Shown: positions 33,161-40,140 of the stretch, piece by piece
How the letters are laid out: each line of letters starts with the position of its first letter
Position numbering within the stretch: the first letter of the stretch is position 1
Source: a virus
Strand: one strand, 5' to 3'
DNA length: 64,000 nt
Virus record (IMG/VR): IMGVR_UViG_3300021598_001198
Span: 92,673-156,672 of that record
Notes under the pieces: generated by a model
What the model was told of the DNA's origin: nothing
What the model saw: the letters and a program-made list of their open reading frames with translations, nothing else
Databases searched by the model: none
Made by a program: the position numbers and the translations under genes

Positions 33161-34051
33161 TTAATAATTCATAATCAGTAATTCAATACCTTCGTTTTGT
33201 GTTCCGTCTTTTTTAGCGGCAGCCGCCTTTTTGAAAGTTTCTTTAGCCCATTTGTAACCAGTTGGTTGAAACATCAAAAGTTGTCCATTTTTACCAATAC
33301 CAACACCATTTTCGGGGAACCAATCATGAAGTTGTTTAAACTCATAATAAGATAAACTAAATTTACCTTGTATACCCTTTAATGTGTTTGCCAACCTTTC
33401 ATGGTCATTACTATCAAAATCATGATTTGAATAATAATTTTCTGTTTTCCAATAAGGGGGGTCCATGTAAAAATATGTTTTTGGCGAATCATACTTTTCA
33501 ACAACTTTTTGGAAATCCATGTTTTCGACAAACGTGATTCTATCTAAATGTGCTCTATATTCAGGATGTTTGAGTTTGTCCATAAAGATTAACACCTTAC
33601 ATCTGTACTTACCCTTGTAATCAGTATAACTAGAAGTTTCGGGTTTGGAACCTGAGAAAACTTGAGTTAATACGTAAACGTATTTTGCGGCAACATCAAA
33701 ATTGGGCTCATCCCCAATGACTAATTCTTCGTTGAATACTTCTTTTTGGTATGTACGGAACATTTGTTCATATTCAGGTGGGGTGTTTTCCACACCTAAT
33801 TGTTGACATGGGTATTTCGCGAGTTCATCCCATAACCTATCGTAATGTTTAGCACATTTAAAAAGGTTTGCGTTCAATCGATTAAAGTCATTGTAAACGA
33901 CTGTTTTGAGATTGGGGTATTTCTTTAGGTCCATATTAAAAAAGACCCAAAACATACCCGAAAACCCCTCCACGTAGGTTTCAATATCATTAGGTATGAA
34001 CGGAACAATCCACTTACCTATTCTAGCTTTTCCTCCAATGTAAGATATCAT
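33161..34051 (-). CDS. DNA adenine methylase, D12/Dam class, 296 aa
   Basis: The protein begins MISYIGGKARIGKWIVPFIP, the motif X/I start of alpha-class D12 adenine methylases, and has YFYMDPPYW, the DPPY motif IV, near residue 195. The spacing of motif I (GFSGMFWVFFNM) to motif IV fits Dam. It should methylate adenine N6. The target sequence cannot be told. With the enzyme at 17619 the window has two methylases of different classes. Confidence 0.92.
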   Translation of the reverse strand: MISYIGGKARIGKWIVPFIPNDIETYVEGFSGMFWVFFNMDLKKYPNLKTVVYNDFNRLNANLFKCAKHYDRLWDELAKYPCQQLGVENTPPEYEQMFRTYQKEVFNEELVIGDEPNFDVAAKYVYVLTQVFSGSKPETSSYTDYKGKYRCKVLIFMDKLKHPEYRAHLDRITFVENMDFQKVVEKYDSPKTYFYMDPPYWKTENYYSNHDFDSNDHERLANTLKGIQGKFSLSYYEFKQLHDWFPENGVGIGKNGQLLMFQPTGYKWAKETFKKAAAAKKDGTQNEGIELLIMNY

Positions 34052-34136
34052 TTATAATTTTATATTTTGCGTTATTAGTCCTCTAACTATAAAAATATAA
34101 GAAACTTTTTTCAAAAATGGAAATCAGTGCGCACTT

Positions 34137-34304
34137 TTATTTTACCGGCTGAGATTTGGTCTTTCCACCTTTCTGTCTTTTTCTTCTCGCGGCGCAGTGG
34201 GCTTTTTGAGAAAAACCTTTTGGATTGCTACAATCTATGGTCTTTTTATATTTCATTGACCATTTTTCAACCACCATGTCTTCCAACAATTCAATCAATT
34301 TCAT
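34137..34304 (-). CDS. Small basic protein with IDCSNPKGFSQKAHC motif, 55 aa
   Basis: The frame from ATG 34304 encodes an acidic helix, then KTIDCSNPKGFSQKAHC and a basic tail (RRKRQKGGK). Proteins with this IDC-S-N-P-K-G-F-S-Q-K-A-H-C block are widespread in environmental phages, as I recall. The two Cys and one His suggest a zinc or nucleic-acid-binding site; no function is known. TATTTAT lies four bases upstream, and a gene on the plus strand starts shortly after. Confidence 0.75.
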   Translation of the reverse strand: MKLIELLEDMVVEKWSMKYKKTIDCSNPKGFSQKAHCAARRKRQKGGKTKSQPVK

Positions 34305-34341
34305 ATTGATAAATACTTATTTATTACTTATTTTTTGTATT

Positions 34342-34506
34342 ATGGGATGTTCTAATTGTAAACAGAAGAAAGAAATGGCTCCTCCAACAAAGGAGTCATT
34401 GGAAAGATTAGCACAAAAGACAGAAAAGGTGATGTATGGTGCTTTTATTATTTGGAGTGTTTTCGCGGTTTACGGAATCTACTCCTTTGTTAAAAACTTT
34501 CTATGA
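34342..34506 (+). CDS. Small MGC-start single-pass membrane protein, 54 aa
   Basis: It begins MGCSNCKQKKEM with two Cys and a basic patch, like the 18555 gene. A helical segment follows, then a hydrophobic stretch (VMYGAFIIWSVFAVYGIYSFV) that spans the membrane once. The frame is open further upstream but the ATG at 34342 avoids overlap with the minus-strand gene; TATTTAT is 17 bases before it. It overlaps the next gene by four bases (ATGA). Confidence 0.7.
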   Translation: MGCSNCKQKKEMAPPTKESLERLAQKTEKVMYGAFIIWSVFAVYGIYSFVKNFL

Positions 34507-35141
34507 AAAATGGAAAATACTTTGTAGTTCTCTTTTGTAACAAGAAAAGAGTTAAAATTCTATACAGGTGTCAAAAAAGGACAACTGTGTACGAGTATTG
34601 GCATGAATATAAGACAGAGAAAAAACCAAGATTTGTAAAAACACAAAACAGAAAAAGAAACAACGAAGTAGTTTATGAACTTGCGTTAATTTTTCCTAAC
34701 AATAGGTGGGCGACTAAAACATTTGTCAAGGATAGTTTGGGGAGATTGATTGAGGCTAAGTACGAAGATGATAAATTCAGAATCAAAGAGATAATTCCTT
34801 ATTGGAAAGAAGAACTAATATACGATTTTCAAAAGAAGGAAAGAATTAGATATCATGAATTGTTAGAACAAATAACATCTATAAATGAAATAGGTCAAAT
34901 ATTCACATTGAATAATAAACTATTTGTTCAAAACGATGATAATATACTGTTGTTTGGAAATAAGAACATCCGTGACGCTAAAAGGTTGTTTGAATTGATA
35001 AGAGAGGACGTTCTAAAAAAGAAGAAAGGTAATTTCATATTCATAAAAGACGTGTCAACCGCACAAAGAAAATTGTTATATCAACTACTTGAATCCAAAG
35101 GATTTAAAAAATCAGAATTATTTAGACACTACTCTTATTAA
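34503..35141 (+). CDS. Hypothetical phage protein, 212 aa
   Basis: A basic, soluble protein (MKNGKYFVVLFCNKKRVKIL at the start) without a recognised domain. It has conserved-looking Arg/Lys-rich patches (KTQNRKRNNEV) and a C-terminal helix (STAQRKLLYQLLESKG). It is coupled to the upstream membrane protein by an ATGA overlap and converges with the gene ending at 35122, overlapping 20 bases. Confidence 0.7.
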   Translation: MKNGKYFVVLFCNKKRVKILYRCQKRTTVYEYWHEYKTEKKPRFVKTQNRKRNNEVVYELALIFPNNRWATKTFVKDSLGRLIEAKYEDDKFRIKEIIPYWKEELIYDFQKKERIRYHELLEQITSINEIGQIFTLNNKLFVQNDDNILLFGNKNIRDAKRLFELIREDVLKKKKGNFIFIKDVSTAQRKLLYQLLESKGFKKSELFRHYSY

Positions 35142-35361
35142 AGATGATATCCACCTGACCAATTTTAATTGTAAAAGTTTTGTCGGGTTTAACCATTCGA
35201 CTATTTTGTTTTTTTGAGATATAATCAAAAGTTTGTAGAAACTTTTCGTTTTCTAACTCAATAACCAATGTGCACGATTTAGTATCCAAATTAATTTTTT
35301 CAATTAAATCTGATATTATTGCCAATTGATTTATCAAGTCACCTTTTTTTTCCATATCCAA
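35122..35361 (-). CDS. Hypothetical soluble protein, 79 aa
   Basis: The protein alternates a short helix (GDLINQLAIISDLIEKI) and beta strands (CTLVIELENEKFLQTFDYI, FTIKIGQVDIIF), and looks like a compact alpha/beta domain. No function known. The start is MDMEKKG; Met3 (35355) is equally possible. It overlaps both neighbours: 20 bases with the convergent plus-strand gene and 23 with the upstream gene. Confidence 0.55.
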   Translation of the reverse strand: MDMEKKGDLINQLAIISDLIEKINLDTKSCTLVIELENEKFLQTFDYISKKQNSRMVKPDKTFTIKIGQVDIIFNKSSV

Positions 35362-35551
35362 AAATTATAGAAAGTCTTTTAAAAAAAGAAAGTTTTTCTT
35401 TTTTAGGGGTCTCAAACATTTTGGTTTTATCCAATTTTTTGATTTCCTCAATCATTTGATTCTTGTGGGATTGTATCTCCTTGGAGTCCCTCTCCACTTC
35501 CCGATTCAACCAATTTAATCCCTGTTGTATTCTCTTGTCTTGCATCCTCAA
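35339..35551 (-). CDS. Small basic coiled-coil protein, 70 aa
   Basis: A Glu/Lys/Arg-rich helix (QQGLNWLNREVERDSKEIQ, then KNQMIEEIKKLDK) is followed by a basic FFKRLSIIFGYGKKR end, a possible amphipathic or membrane-associated tail. It overlaps the upstream gene by 104 bases in another frame; a shorter version starting at Met33 (35455) would avoid most of the overlap. I keep the long form because its helix looks coding. Confidence 0.5.
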   Translation of the reverse strand: MRMQDKRIQQGLNWLNREVERDSKEIQSHKNQMIEEIKKLDKTKMFETPKKEKLSFFKRLSIIFGYGKKR

Positions 35552-35903
35552 TAAATGATATTTCTTTTAACTTATCAAGTGTCTGGTGTTGAAACAAAAC
35601 TTCTAACTCTTTAATCTTTTGTTGTAAGAGTCTTTGTTTCTCTTCCATTTCTTTATTCATGGTTATTATTTCTTTTGCACAAGAAAAAACAACATCATAA
35701 CCATCAGCGGTTGCATTACTGATTAATGAAACCAAAGTAAATTTCTCATTTTTATCTTGTATCTTATATTTGATAGATTTGTATTGAGAAATTATTGATT
35801 CGATTTTCCAAGTAACAGGAAGTTTAATGTCTAAACTTACGTTATTGTCTATTTCTCTCAAAGAGAAAAAATATGGTCTTAAATGTCTTATATTGTCAAA
35901 CAC
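35448..35903 (-). CDS. Hypothetical protein with coiled coil, 151 aa
   Basis: An alpha/beta N-terminal region (RPYFFSLREIDNNVSLDIKL; LVSLISNATADGYDVVFSC) precedes a coiled coil (MEEKQRLLQQKIKELEVL) and a Gln/Gly/Ser-rich end. Its C-terminal third overlaps the gene at 35339 by 104 bases in a different frame. No function recognised. Confidence 0.6.
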   Translation of the reverse strand: MFDNIRHLRPYFFSLREIDNNVSLDIKLPVTWKIESIISQYKSIKYKIQDKNEKFTLVSLISNATADGYDVVFSCAKEIITMNKEMEEKQRLLQQKIKELEVLFQHQTLDKLKEISFIEDARQENTTGIKLVESGSGEGLQGDTIPQESND

Positions 35904-35907
35904 TAAA

Positions 35908-36090
35908 TTATATTATTAAAAATGTTATTATGTAAGAAACCGCAAGATAAAACAAAACAGATTCTATTTTGGTCAACTTTAATATTGAGGGTTGTTCTGA
36001 GAAGAATTTTATCAAAAATTCAACACAGAACCTTAGTACGTAAATGGTACTCAATACCATCAAAAAAATAAAGATATAATTAATCATCAT
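35908..36090 (-). CDS. Small membrane protein, 60 aa
   Basis: Two hydrophobic segments (IFIFLMVLSTIYVLRFCVEFLI... and VLFYLAVSYIITFLII) joined by a short polar stretch. It has the size and topology of phage holins or small envelope proteins, but there is no further evidence. It overlaps the histone-like gene by 11 bases. Confidence 0.55.
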   Translation of the reverse strand: MMINYIFIFLMVLSTIYVLRFCVEFLIKFFSEQPSILKLTKIESVLFYLAVSYIITFLII

Positions 36091-36262
36091 GTTTTTTTAT
36101 TTCTTGTAATAGTTCTTTTCTATAAAGAGGAATTAACTCTTTTATTTCTTGAGCATATTTTCTAGCTCGAATAGATGCACTTCTATTACCCTTTTCGAAT
36201 ACCTTGGTGGTATCAACAGACATTTTTTCCACCAAGTCTTTGATTTGTTTAAGTGTGTCCAT
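36080..36262 (-). CDS. Histone H1-like Hc1-type protein, 60 aa
   Basis: The sequence (KQIKDLVEKMSVDTTKVF, then KGNRSASIRARKYAQEIKEL and KELLQEIKKHDD) fits the Hc1 family of small DNA-binding histone H1-like proteins found in Bacteroidota and Chlamydia. It probably condenses or bends DNA, or shapes the phage or host nucleoid. The gene starts at an unusual inverted repeat (36263-36293) that may be its operator. It overlaps the membrane gene downstream by 11 bases. Confidence 0.8.
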   Translation of the reverse strand: MDTLKQIKDLVEKMSVDTTKVFEKGNRSASIRARKYAQEIKELIPLYRKELLQEIKKHDD

Positions 36263-36293
36263 TTTTCCGTTTTTATATATAGTATACGGAAAA
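36263..36293. promoter_or_regulatory. Inverted repeat directly upstream of the Hc1-type gene
   Basis: TTTTCCGT (36263-36270) and ACGGAAAA (36286-36293) flank a 15-base A/T-rich centre that on the minus strand reads ATACTATATATAAAA and could hold a -10 element. The repeat abuts the ATG. It may be an operator or a leader hairpin. Confidence 0.45.
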
Positions 36294-36297
36294 TAAA

Positions 36298-36762
36298 CTA
36301 CTTTTTCAAGTTTTGTTCGAATAATTTATAAATTTCTGTGAGAATGTCCAACTCGGACCTTGACTTTTGATATCTAAAATCAAATAACTTGTAAAAGTAT
36401 TCAGATATTCTATTTTCTTTTTCTTCCAATTTAACAAAATAGTACGCCTCATAGAAAAAATTCCACATATATTCATAGTGGGTTCCTTTCTCCTTGAAGA
36501 ATATTTTTTCTTTATCAAAATTGGTGATTATTTTATTCCAACACCAATTAAAATGGTTTCGTTGGTCTATTTCGTCATAAAGTACATCAGAACCTAAAAA
36601 GGTTTCGTCTACTAAATCATATAAAGAAGATAGGAAATCATAAAATAATATTATTTTATCCCTATTAATGTTGTAGGTTCTATACCAAATGTCTATTTGA
36701 TGTTTGTATTTTTCAGAAATATCTGACTCAATATACTCTTCTCTATTTTCCATAATCCTCAT
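36298..36762 (-). CDS. Conserved hypothetical protein, 154 aa
   Basis: An acidic, aromatic protein with a central HFNWCWNKIITNFDKE block and YEYMWNFFYEAYYF; no membrane segment. The pattern seems shared with hypothetical proteins of other large phages, but I cannot name a function. The start may be Met4 (36753). Confidence 0.6.
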   Translation of the reverse strand: MRIMENREEYIESDISEKYKHQIDIWYRTYNINRDKIILFYDFLSSLYDLVDETFLGSDVLYDEIDQRNHFNWCWNKIITNFDKEKIFFKEKGTHYEYMWNFFYEAYYFVKLEEKENRISEYFYKLFDFRYQKSRSELDILTEIYKLFEQNLKK

Positions 36763-36803
36763 CTGTTAAAATATAAGGATAAAAGAAAACAAAAAAAAGA
36801 AGA

Positions 36804-38129
36804 TTACTGAGTACTTTCGTTGTATCCGATGATTTTTTTCATTCTCGAGATTTCCTCATTCACAATTGAAGTCATTGTAGTTTTAGATTCATTCACACTC
36901 TTTACTTTTAAAGGTTGAACTCCTCTTGCTCCATGGAATGCTTCAGGTGCGTCTTTCTCTTTTTCTTTTTTTCTTTCAGCCGATTTACTTAATCTCTCTC
37001 CTGTTTTTGTTTTTATAACGTTAGCAGCATTTTGTGAGTTACCCATTTTTGAGTCACCTTCTAATGCCATTTTTAATCTTTTTTTGAATGATTCTGATGG
37101 TTCAAAATCATAATTTAAATCTAAAAGGGTACCACCCTTCATATTATCATCAATATACTCTTCTTGTTTCTCAGTTGGGTTTACCGCCATTTTTTCACCT
37201 TTACCAACTTGTTTTGGAAACTCAGGATTATCATTACCATCAAATGTTGATGCTTTTTTCAGTTTTTTCTGAACATCTTTAATTGCGTCGTCATTTTCTT
37301 TTTTAGAACCACTCTGAGCTTTCTTAGTTACCGCAATACCGGGTACCGCCTCACTTAGATTTTTTTTTGAATCAATTACCATTTTTTTAATCAAAGAAAC
37401 CATTTCACTTTCAGTAAGTCTAAGAACCGATTTCTTAGATTCATACATACCAGTACCACACTCTGAACACATTCCTTCCTCATTCATGGGTGAACCACAC
37501 TCACTACACGTACCCATTTCACCTTCATTTGTATCAATATCTTTAGTGATTGTTACTTTATGCATTTTACCACTTCCTTTAGGGAATTCGAATTCTTTTT
37601 TACCAGCATCTCTCGCTTTATCAGCAGCCAAAACAAACGCGCTTGATTCCTCCACATTTGTTTCTTCTTCCATATAACCTTGTCCACACTCATCACAAAC
37701 ACCTTCCTCTTCTTCAAGTTGTTTCCATGATTCTTCAACATTATGTACTTTTCCGTTAAATTTAATTTCTTTTAGACCTTTTTCTTTAGCGGATAAAATG
37801 GCTTCTGCCATGCTCGATACTTTAATTTTTTTCATTTTTGTGGTTTCTTTATTTTCTTCTAATTCTTCTCCCATCTGGTCTAATTTATCAATCATTTCAG
37901 TTGGTGAATTATATTTTACTTTTTCGATTATGAACTCCTTTTTAGGATGTTTCTTTTTATAAATATCCAAATGTTGCATTGCAATTTCTTCGGATTCAAA
38001 TGTTTCAACGGGTTCTCCCTCGCAAGTAATTTGAAACATATCTTGAGATTTTTTATTTTCTTTTAATATGGTTCTTTTTACTTCGTCAAATAATGACTCC
38101 GAAATGATATTTGATATATTCTTTTTCAT
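36804..38129 (-). CDS. Acidic protein with duplicated module and zinc ribbons, 441 aa
   Basis: The N-terminus (NISNIISES) ends in an I-S-E site like the candidate capsid-targeting leaders here. The middle holds two copies of a 25-30 residue module, SMAEAILSAKEKGLKEIKF and SSAFVLAADKARDAGKKEFEF, each followed by a Cys knuckle (CDECGQGY; then CSECG twice). A helical segment LRLTESEMVSLIKKMV and a long charged region with EMISRMKK-like end follow. It resembles scaffolding or internal head proteins more than enzymes. It is followed by three small genes with one-base spacing. Confidence 0.7.
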   Translation of the reverse strand: MKKNISNIISESLFDEVKRTILKENKKSQDMFQITCEGEPVETFESEEIAMQHLDIYKKKHPKKEFIIEKVKYNSPTEMIDKLDQMGEELEENKETTKMKKIKVSSMAEAILSAKEKGLKEIKFNGKVHNVEESWKQLEEEEGVCDECGQGYMEEETNVEESSAFVLAADKARDAGKKEFEFPKGSGKMHKVTITKDIDTNEGEMGTCSECGSPMNEEGMCSECGTGMYESKKSVLRLTESEMVSLIKKMVIDSKKNLSEAVPGIAVTKKAQSGSKKENDDAIKDVQKKLKKASTFDGNDNPEFPKQVGKGEKMAVNPTEKQEEYIDDNMKGGTLLDLNYDFEPSESFKKRLKMALEGDSKMGNSQNAANVIKTKTGERLSKSAERKKEKEKDAPEAFHGARGVQPLKVKSVNESKTTMTSIVNEEISRMKKIIGYNESTQ

Positions 38130-38633
38130 TTACTTAATAAATATCTTATTTATTTCATTTATTACAATTTTCTCGACCTGAGAATACGGTAATCCTAATT
38201 TTTTTGATACATTATAAACGGATTCTTTCAATTCTTGGTCTTCAAAAAAATCTAAACTTTTGATATCACCCTGATTACAGTAAGGATATTTTTTACATCT
38301 TTCTTTTACCTTTACATAAACACCACCAGGACCTCCCCATTTTGGGAAATTTTTATCTTTTACCGCTCGACTGTTCATGATACTATTGGGACCATTGATT
38401 TTTAATGGGTTCGACCTACCAGCACTATAAGAAGTGTCATATTGTCCTGAAGAAGAAGAGTCTGTAACTTCACTTAATTCTTCTTCAAAATTATGAATCT
38501 TTTTTATTTTCCTTTTAACTAATGGACCGCTCAGAGCTCCCTCAAATGAACCTGAGGAATCTGCAGAAGTTTCATTTGTATCTTTTGGGGAAGATTTTTT
38601 CCCTCTCAATATTTTCTCGAAATTATATGACAT
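38130..38633 (-). CDS. Hypothetical protein, 167 aa
   Basis: The N-terminal half is Ser/Gly-rich and disordered (KDTNETSADSSGSFEGALSG), the second half is more ordered with KWGGPGGVYVKVKERCKKYPYCNQGD and a helix near the end. The two Cys in a CKKYPYC pattern could bind zinc. It lies between the zinc-ribbon protein and the 38633 gene and probably belongs to the same structural operon. No function known. Confidence 0.6.
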   Translation of the reverse strand: MSYNFEKILRGKKSSPKDTNETSADSSGSFEGALSGPLVKRKIKKIHNFEEELSEVTDSSSSGQYDTSYSAGRSNPLKINGPNSIMNSRAVKDKNFPKWGGPGGVYVKVKERCKKYPYCNQGDIKSLDFFEDQELKESVYNVSKKLGLPYSQVEKIVINEINKIFIK

Positions 38634-38872
38634 TATCTAACACTTTTTAAGGGTTGTTCCCAAAAAGACTTACGTTGCCATAGTGTTTTGAAAAGTTCCA
38701 CAACAACTTTAGATGATAGGTCAACGATTCTTTCATCAACTGACCTAGCACCTATCTCTTTTTGTATTATTTTCATTACAATGGTATGTGCTTGAGTGGT
38801 CTCAAGAAAATCTTTCATTTCTTTTCTTGCAATCTTTTCAATTTCTTTAACATCGGTGTTTGTAAGTGCCAT
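38633..38872 (-). CDS. Small helical protein, 79 aa
   Basis: An all-helical protein: DVKEIEKIARKEMKDFL, then AHTIVMKIIQKEIG and KVVVELFKTLWQRKSFW. It overlaps its neighbours by one base on each side. Small helical proteins in this position are often head or chaperone-like, but no function is established. Confidence 0.6.
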   Translation of the reverse strand: MALTNTDVKEIEKIARKEMKDFLETTQAHTIVMKIIQKEIGARSVDERIVDLSSKVVVELFKTLWQRKSFWEQPLKSVR

Positions 38873-39417
38873 TATGCGTTCATTCTATCTCTAATTAATG
38901 GCTCCATAGCCGATGTGAAAGTTGGTTCAAATTTTCTCAATTTTTCTAACATGTCCATTGTTTCGTCGTCTAATAATAACATGTCGCCATTTATGTATAA
39001 CCCACTACCTTCACCCGAAATCATAACAAAATTAATTTCTAAGTCTGTAATTTCACCATCAAGTCTGATTTCAGTCTCGGTTATGGTAATTCCAGGTTCT
39101 AAACTTGCAATTTGTGAAACTTGTTGTCTAAATGAATCAATTATTTGTGATAAGGCGGTTTTTTCTTCAGGTTTAAGTTTTATATCCTCTTGGTCAGAAG
39201 ACAATAATTTAACATCCACATCATTAACAACCTCCACGTTATCGTACTGTTTTTTGTTTAACTCGTTATCGGTATTTTGTGTATTGGTATTAGGTTGTTG
39301 AGTTTCATCCTCTTCCTTAATCAAATTCTTGTTGGTGTACACGGTTTCATTAAGAGACCTTAACGTCTTTAACATACCTTTTATCTCGTCGTACCCCGAT
39401 GTTTTTCTATTGTTCAT
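38872..39417 (-). CDS. Hypothetical acidic protein, 181 aa
   Basis: A short leader with SLNE (L-x-E) precedes a Asn/Gln-rich linker and an acidic region (LLSSDQEDIKLKPEEKTALSQ), then strands (ITITETEIRLDGEITDLEIN) and a helix. The profile fits scaffold-like or internal proteins. It overlaps the amidase-like gene upstream by 11 bases. No function recognised. Confidence 0.6.
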   Translation of the reverse strand: MNNRKTSGYDEIKGMLKTLRSLNETVYTNKNLIKEEDETQQPNTNTQNTDNELNKKQYDNVEVVNDVDVKLLSSDQEDIKLKPEEKTALSQIIDSFRQQVSQIASLEPGITITETEIRLDGEITDLEINFVMISGEGSGLYINGDMLLLDDETMDMLEKLRKFEPTFTSAMEPLIRDRMNA

Positions 39418-40012
39418 TTTTAAAAATTAGTCTAAAATTAAATGATGGGTTTATATCTGTATAAATATTTGAGAAATTAGATTTACACACTACACCATTA
39501 AATTTAATAGCGCTTTCAAGATATCCCTGAGAAGGTACTATATTTTTTGGTATACCGTGGGATTCACATATATGTTCACACAATGATGAAATTGATAATA
39601 CTTGGTCATCATTATACCTATCCCAAAAATAATGGTTTCTCCAATTTCTAACGAAAGGTTCACATCTGTAAGGGTCTCCAATCCAATTATGCATGAAACC
39701 TGTTACGGTATTTTTACTTAACCATCCTAAATTTTCAACCGCAATTTTAATAAATTGTTTGTCAATATAAGGTTCGTCAAATGTATTTGAATAATAGTTG
39801 GTATCGAAAAGTTGGTAGATTGTACCTAATTTAGTGACAATAAAGTGTGGTATTTCGTCGTATTTACCACACTTCCTGTACTTTAATTTATTAATGAAAT
39901 CGTCCGCACGTCTATTAGTGTCGTACAGTAATATTTGGGTTTTTTTCGTTCTGCGACGAACAACATTTAAAGTTTTATCATCTAAACCTTCTACGTTGTG
40001 TATTTCCAACAT
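39407..40012 (-). CDS. Amidase_2-like protein, possibly inactive, 201 aa
   Basis: IPHFIVTKLGTIYQLFDTNYYSNTF (near residue 62) resembles the HF-x-x-x-x-G-x-x-x-x-x-x-x block of N-acetylmuramoyl-L-alanine amidase (Amidase_2) domains, and IKIAVENLGWLSKN is the matching strand. However, I do not see all the zinc ligands of an active amidase, so it may be a binding or structural relative. It could act on peptidoglycan at infection or be a tail component. The start overlaps the end of a possible -1 frameshift product (39978). Confidence 0.6.
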   Translation of the reverse strand: MLEIHNVEGLDDKTLNVVRRRTKKTQILLYDTNRRADDFINKLKYRKCGKYDEIPHFIVTKLGTIYQLFDTNYYSNTFDEPYIDKQFIKIAVENLGWLSKNTVTGFMHNWIGDPYRCEPFVRNWRNHYFWDRYNDDQVLSISSLCEHICESHGIPKNIVPSQGYLESAIKFNGVVCKSNFSNIYTDINPSFNFRLIFKNEQ

Positions 40013-40140
40013 TTCTAGTTAACCTTTTACTGATAACAGAAGAAATGTCGTTGTCTTCTGTATTATTTATTTCCCCATTGTCCAAACCAAAGTTTTCCAA
40101 CGATTCCTCCTGTTGTGGGGACTCTTCTAATTTTTTTTTT
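39978..40140 (-). other. Putative -1 frameshift extension after a run of ten A
   Basis: The 40127-41236 frame ends in EEEKKN at a coding-strand run of ten A (complement of T 40131-40140). Reading one base back, the frame continues for about 50 codons with a coding look (LEESPQQEESLENFGLDNG, then ISSVISKRLTRN) and stops at 39978, inside the next gene. It fills the otherwise empty 40013-40126 gap and its acidic start matches the tail before it. Either ribosomal/transcriptional slippage or a lost base in the assembly explains it. Confidence 0.6.

Noticed and set aside
35908-36090. Holin call for small two-helix membrane proteins
   Set aside because: Topology alone is not specific; several similar small membrane proteins occur in the window.
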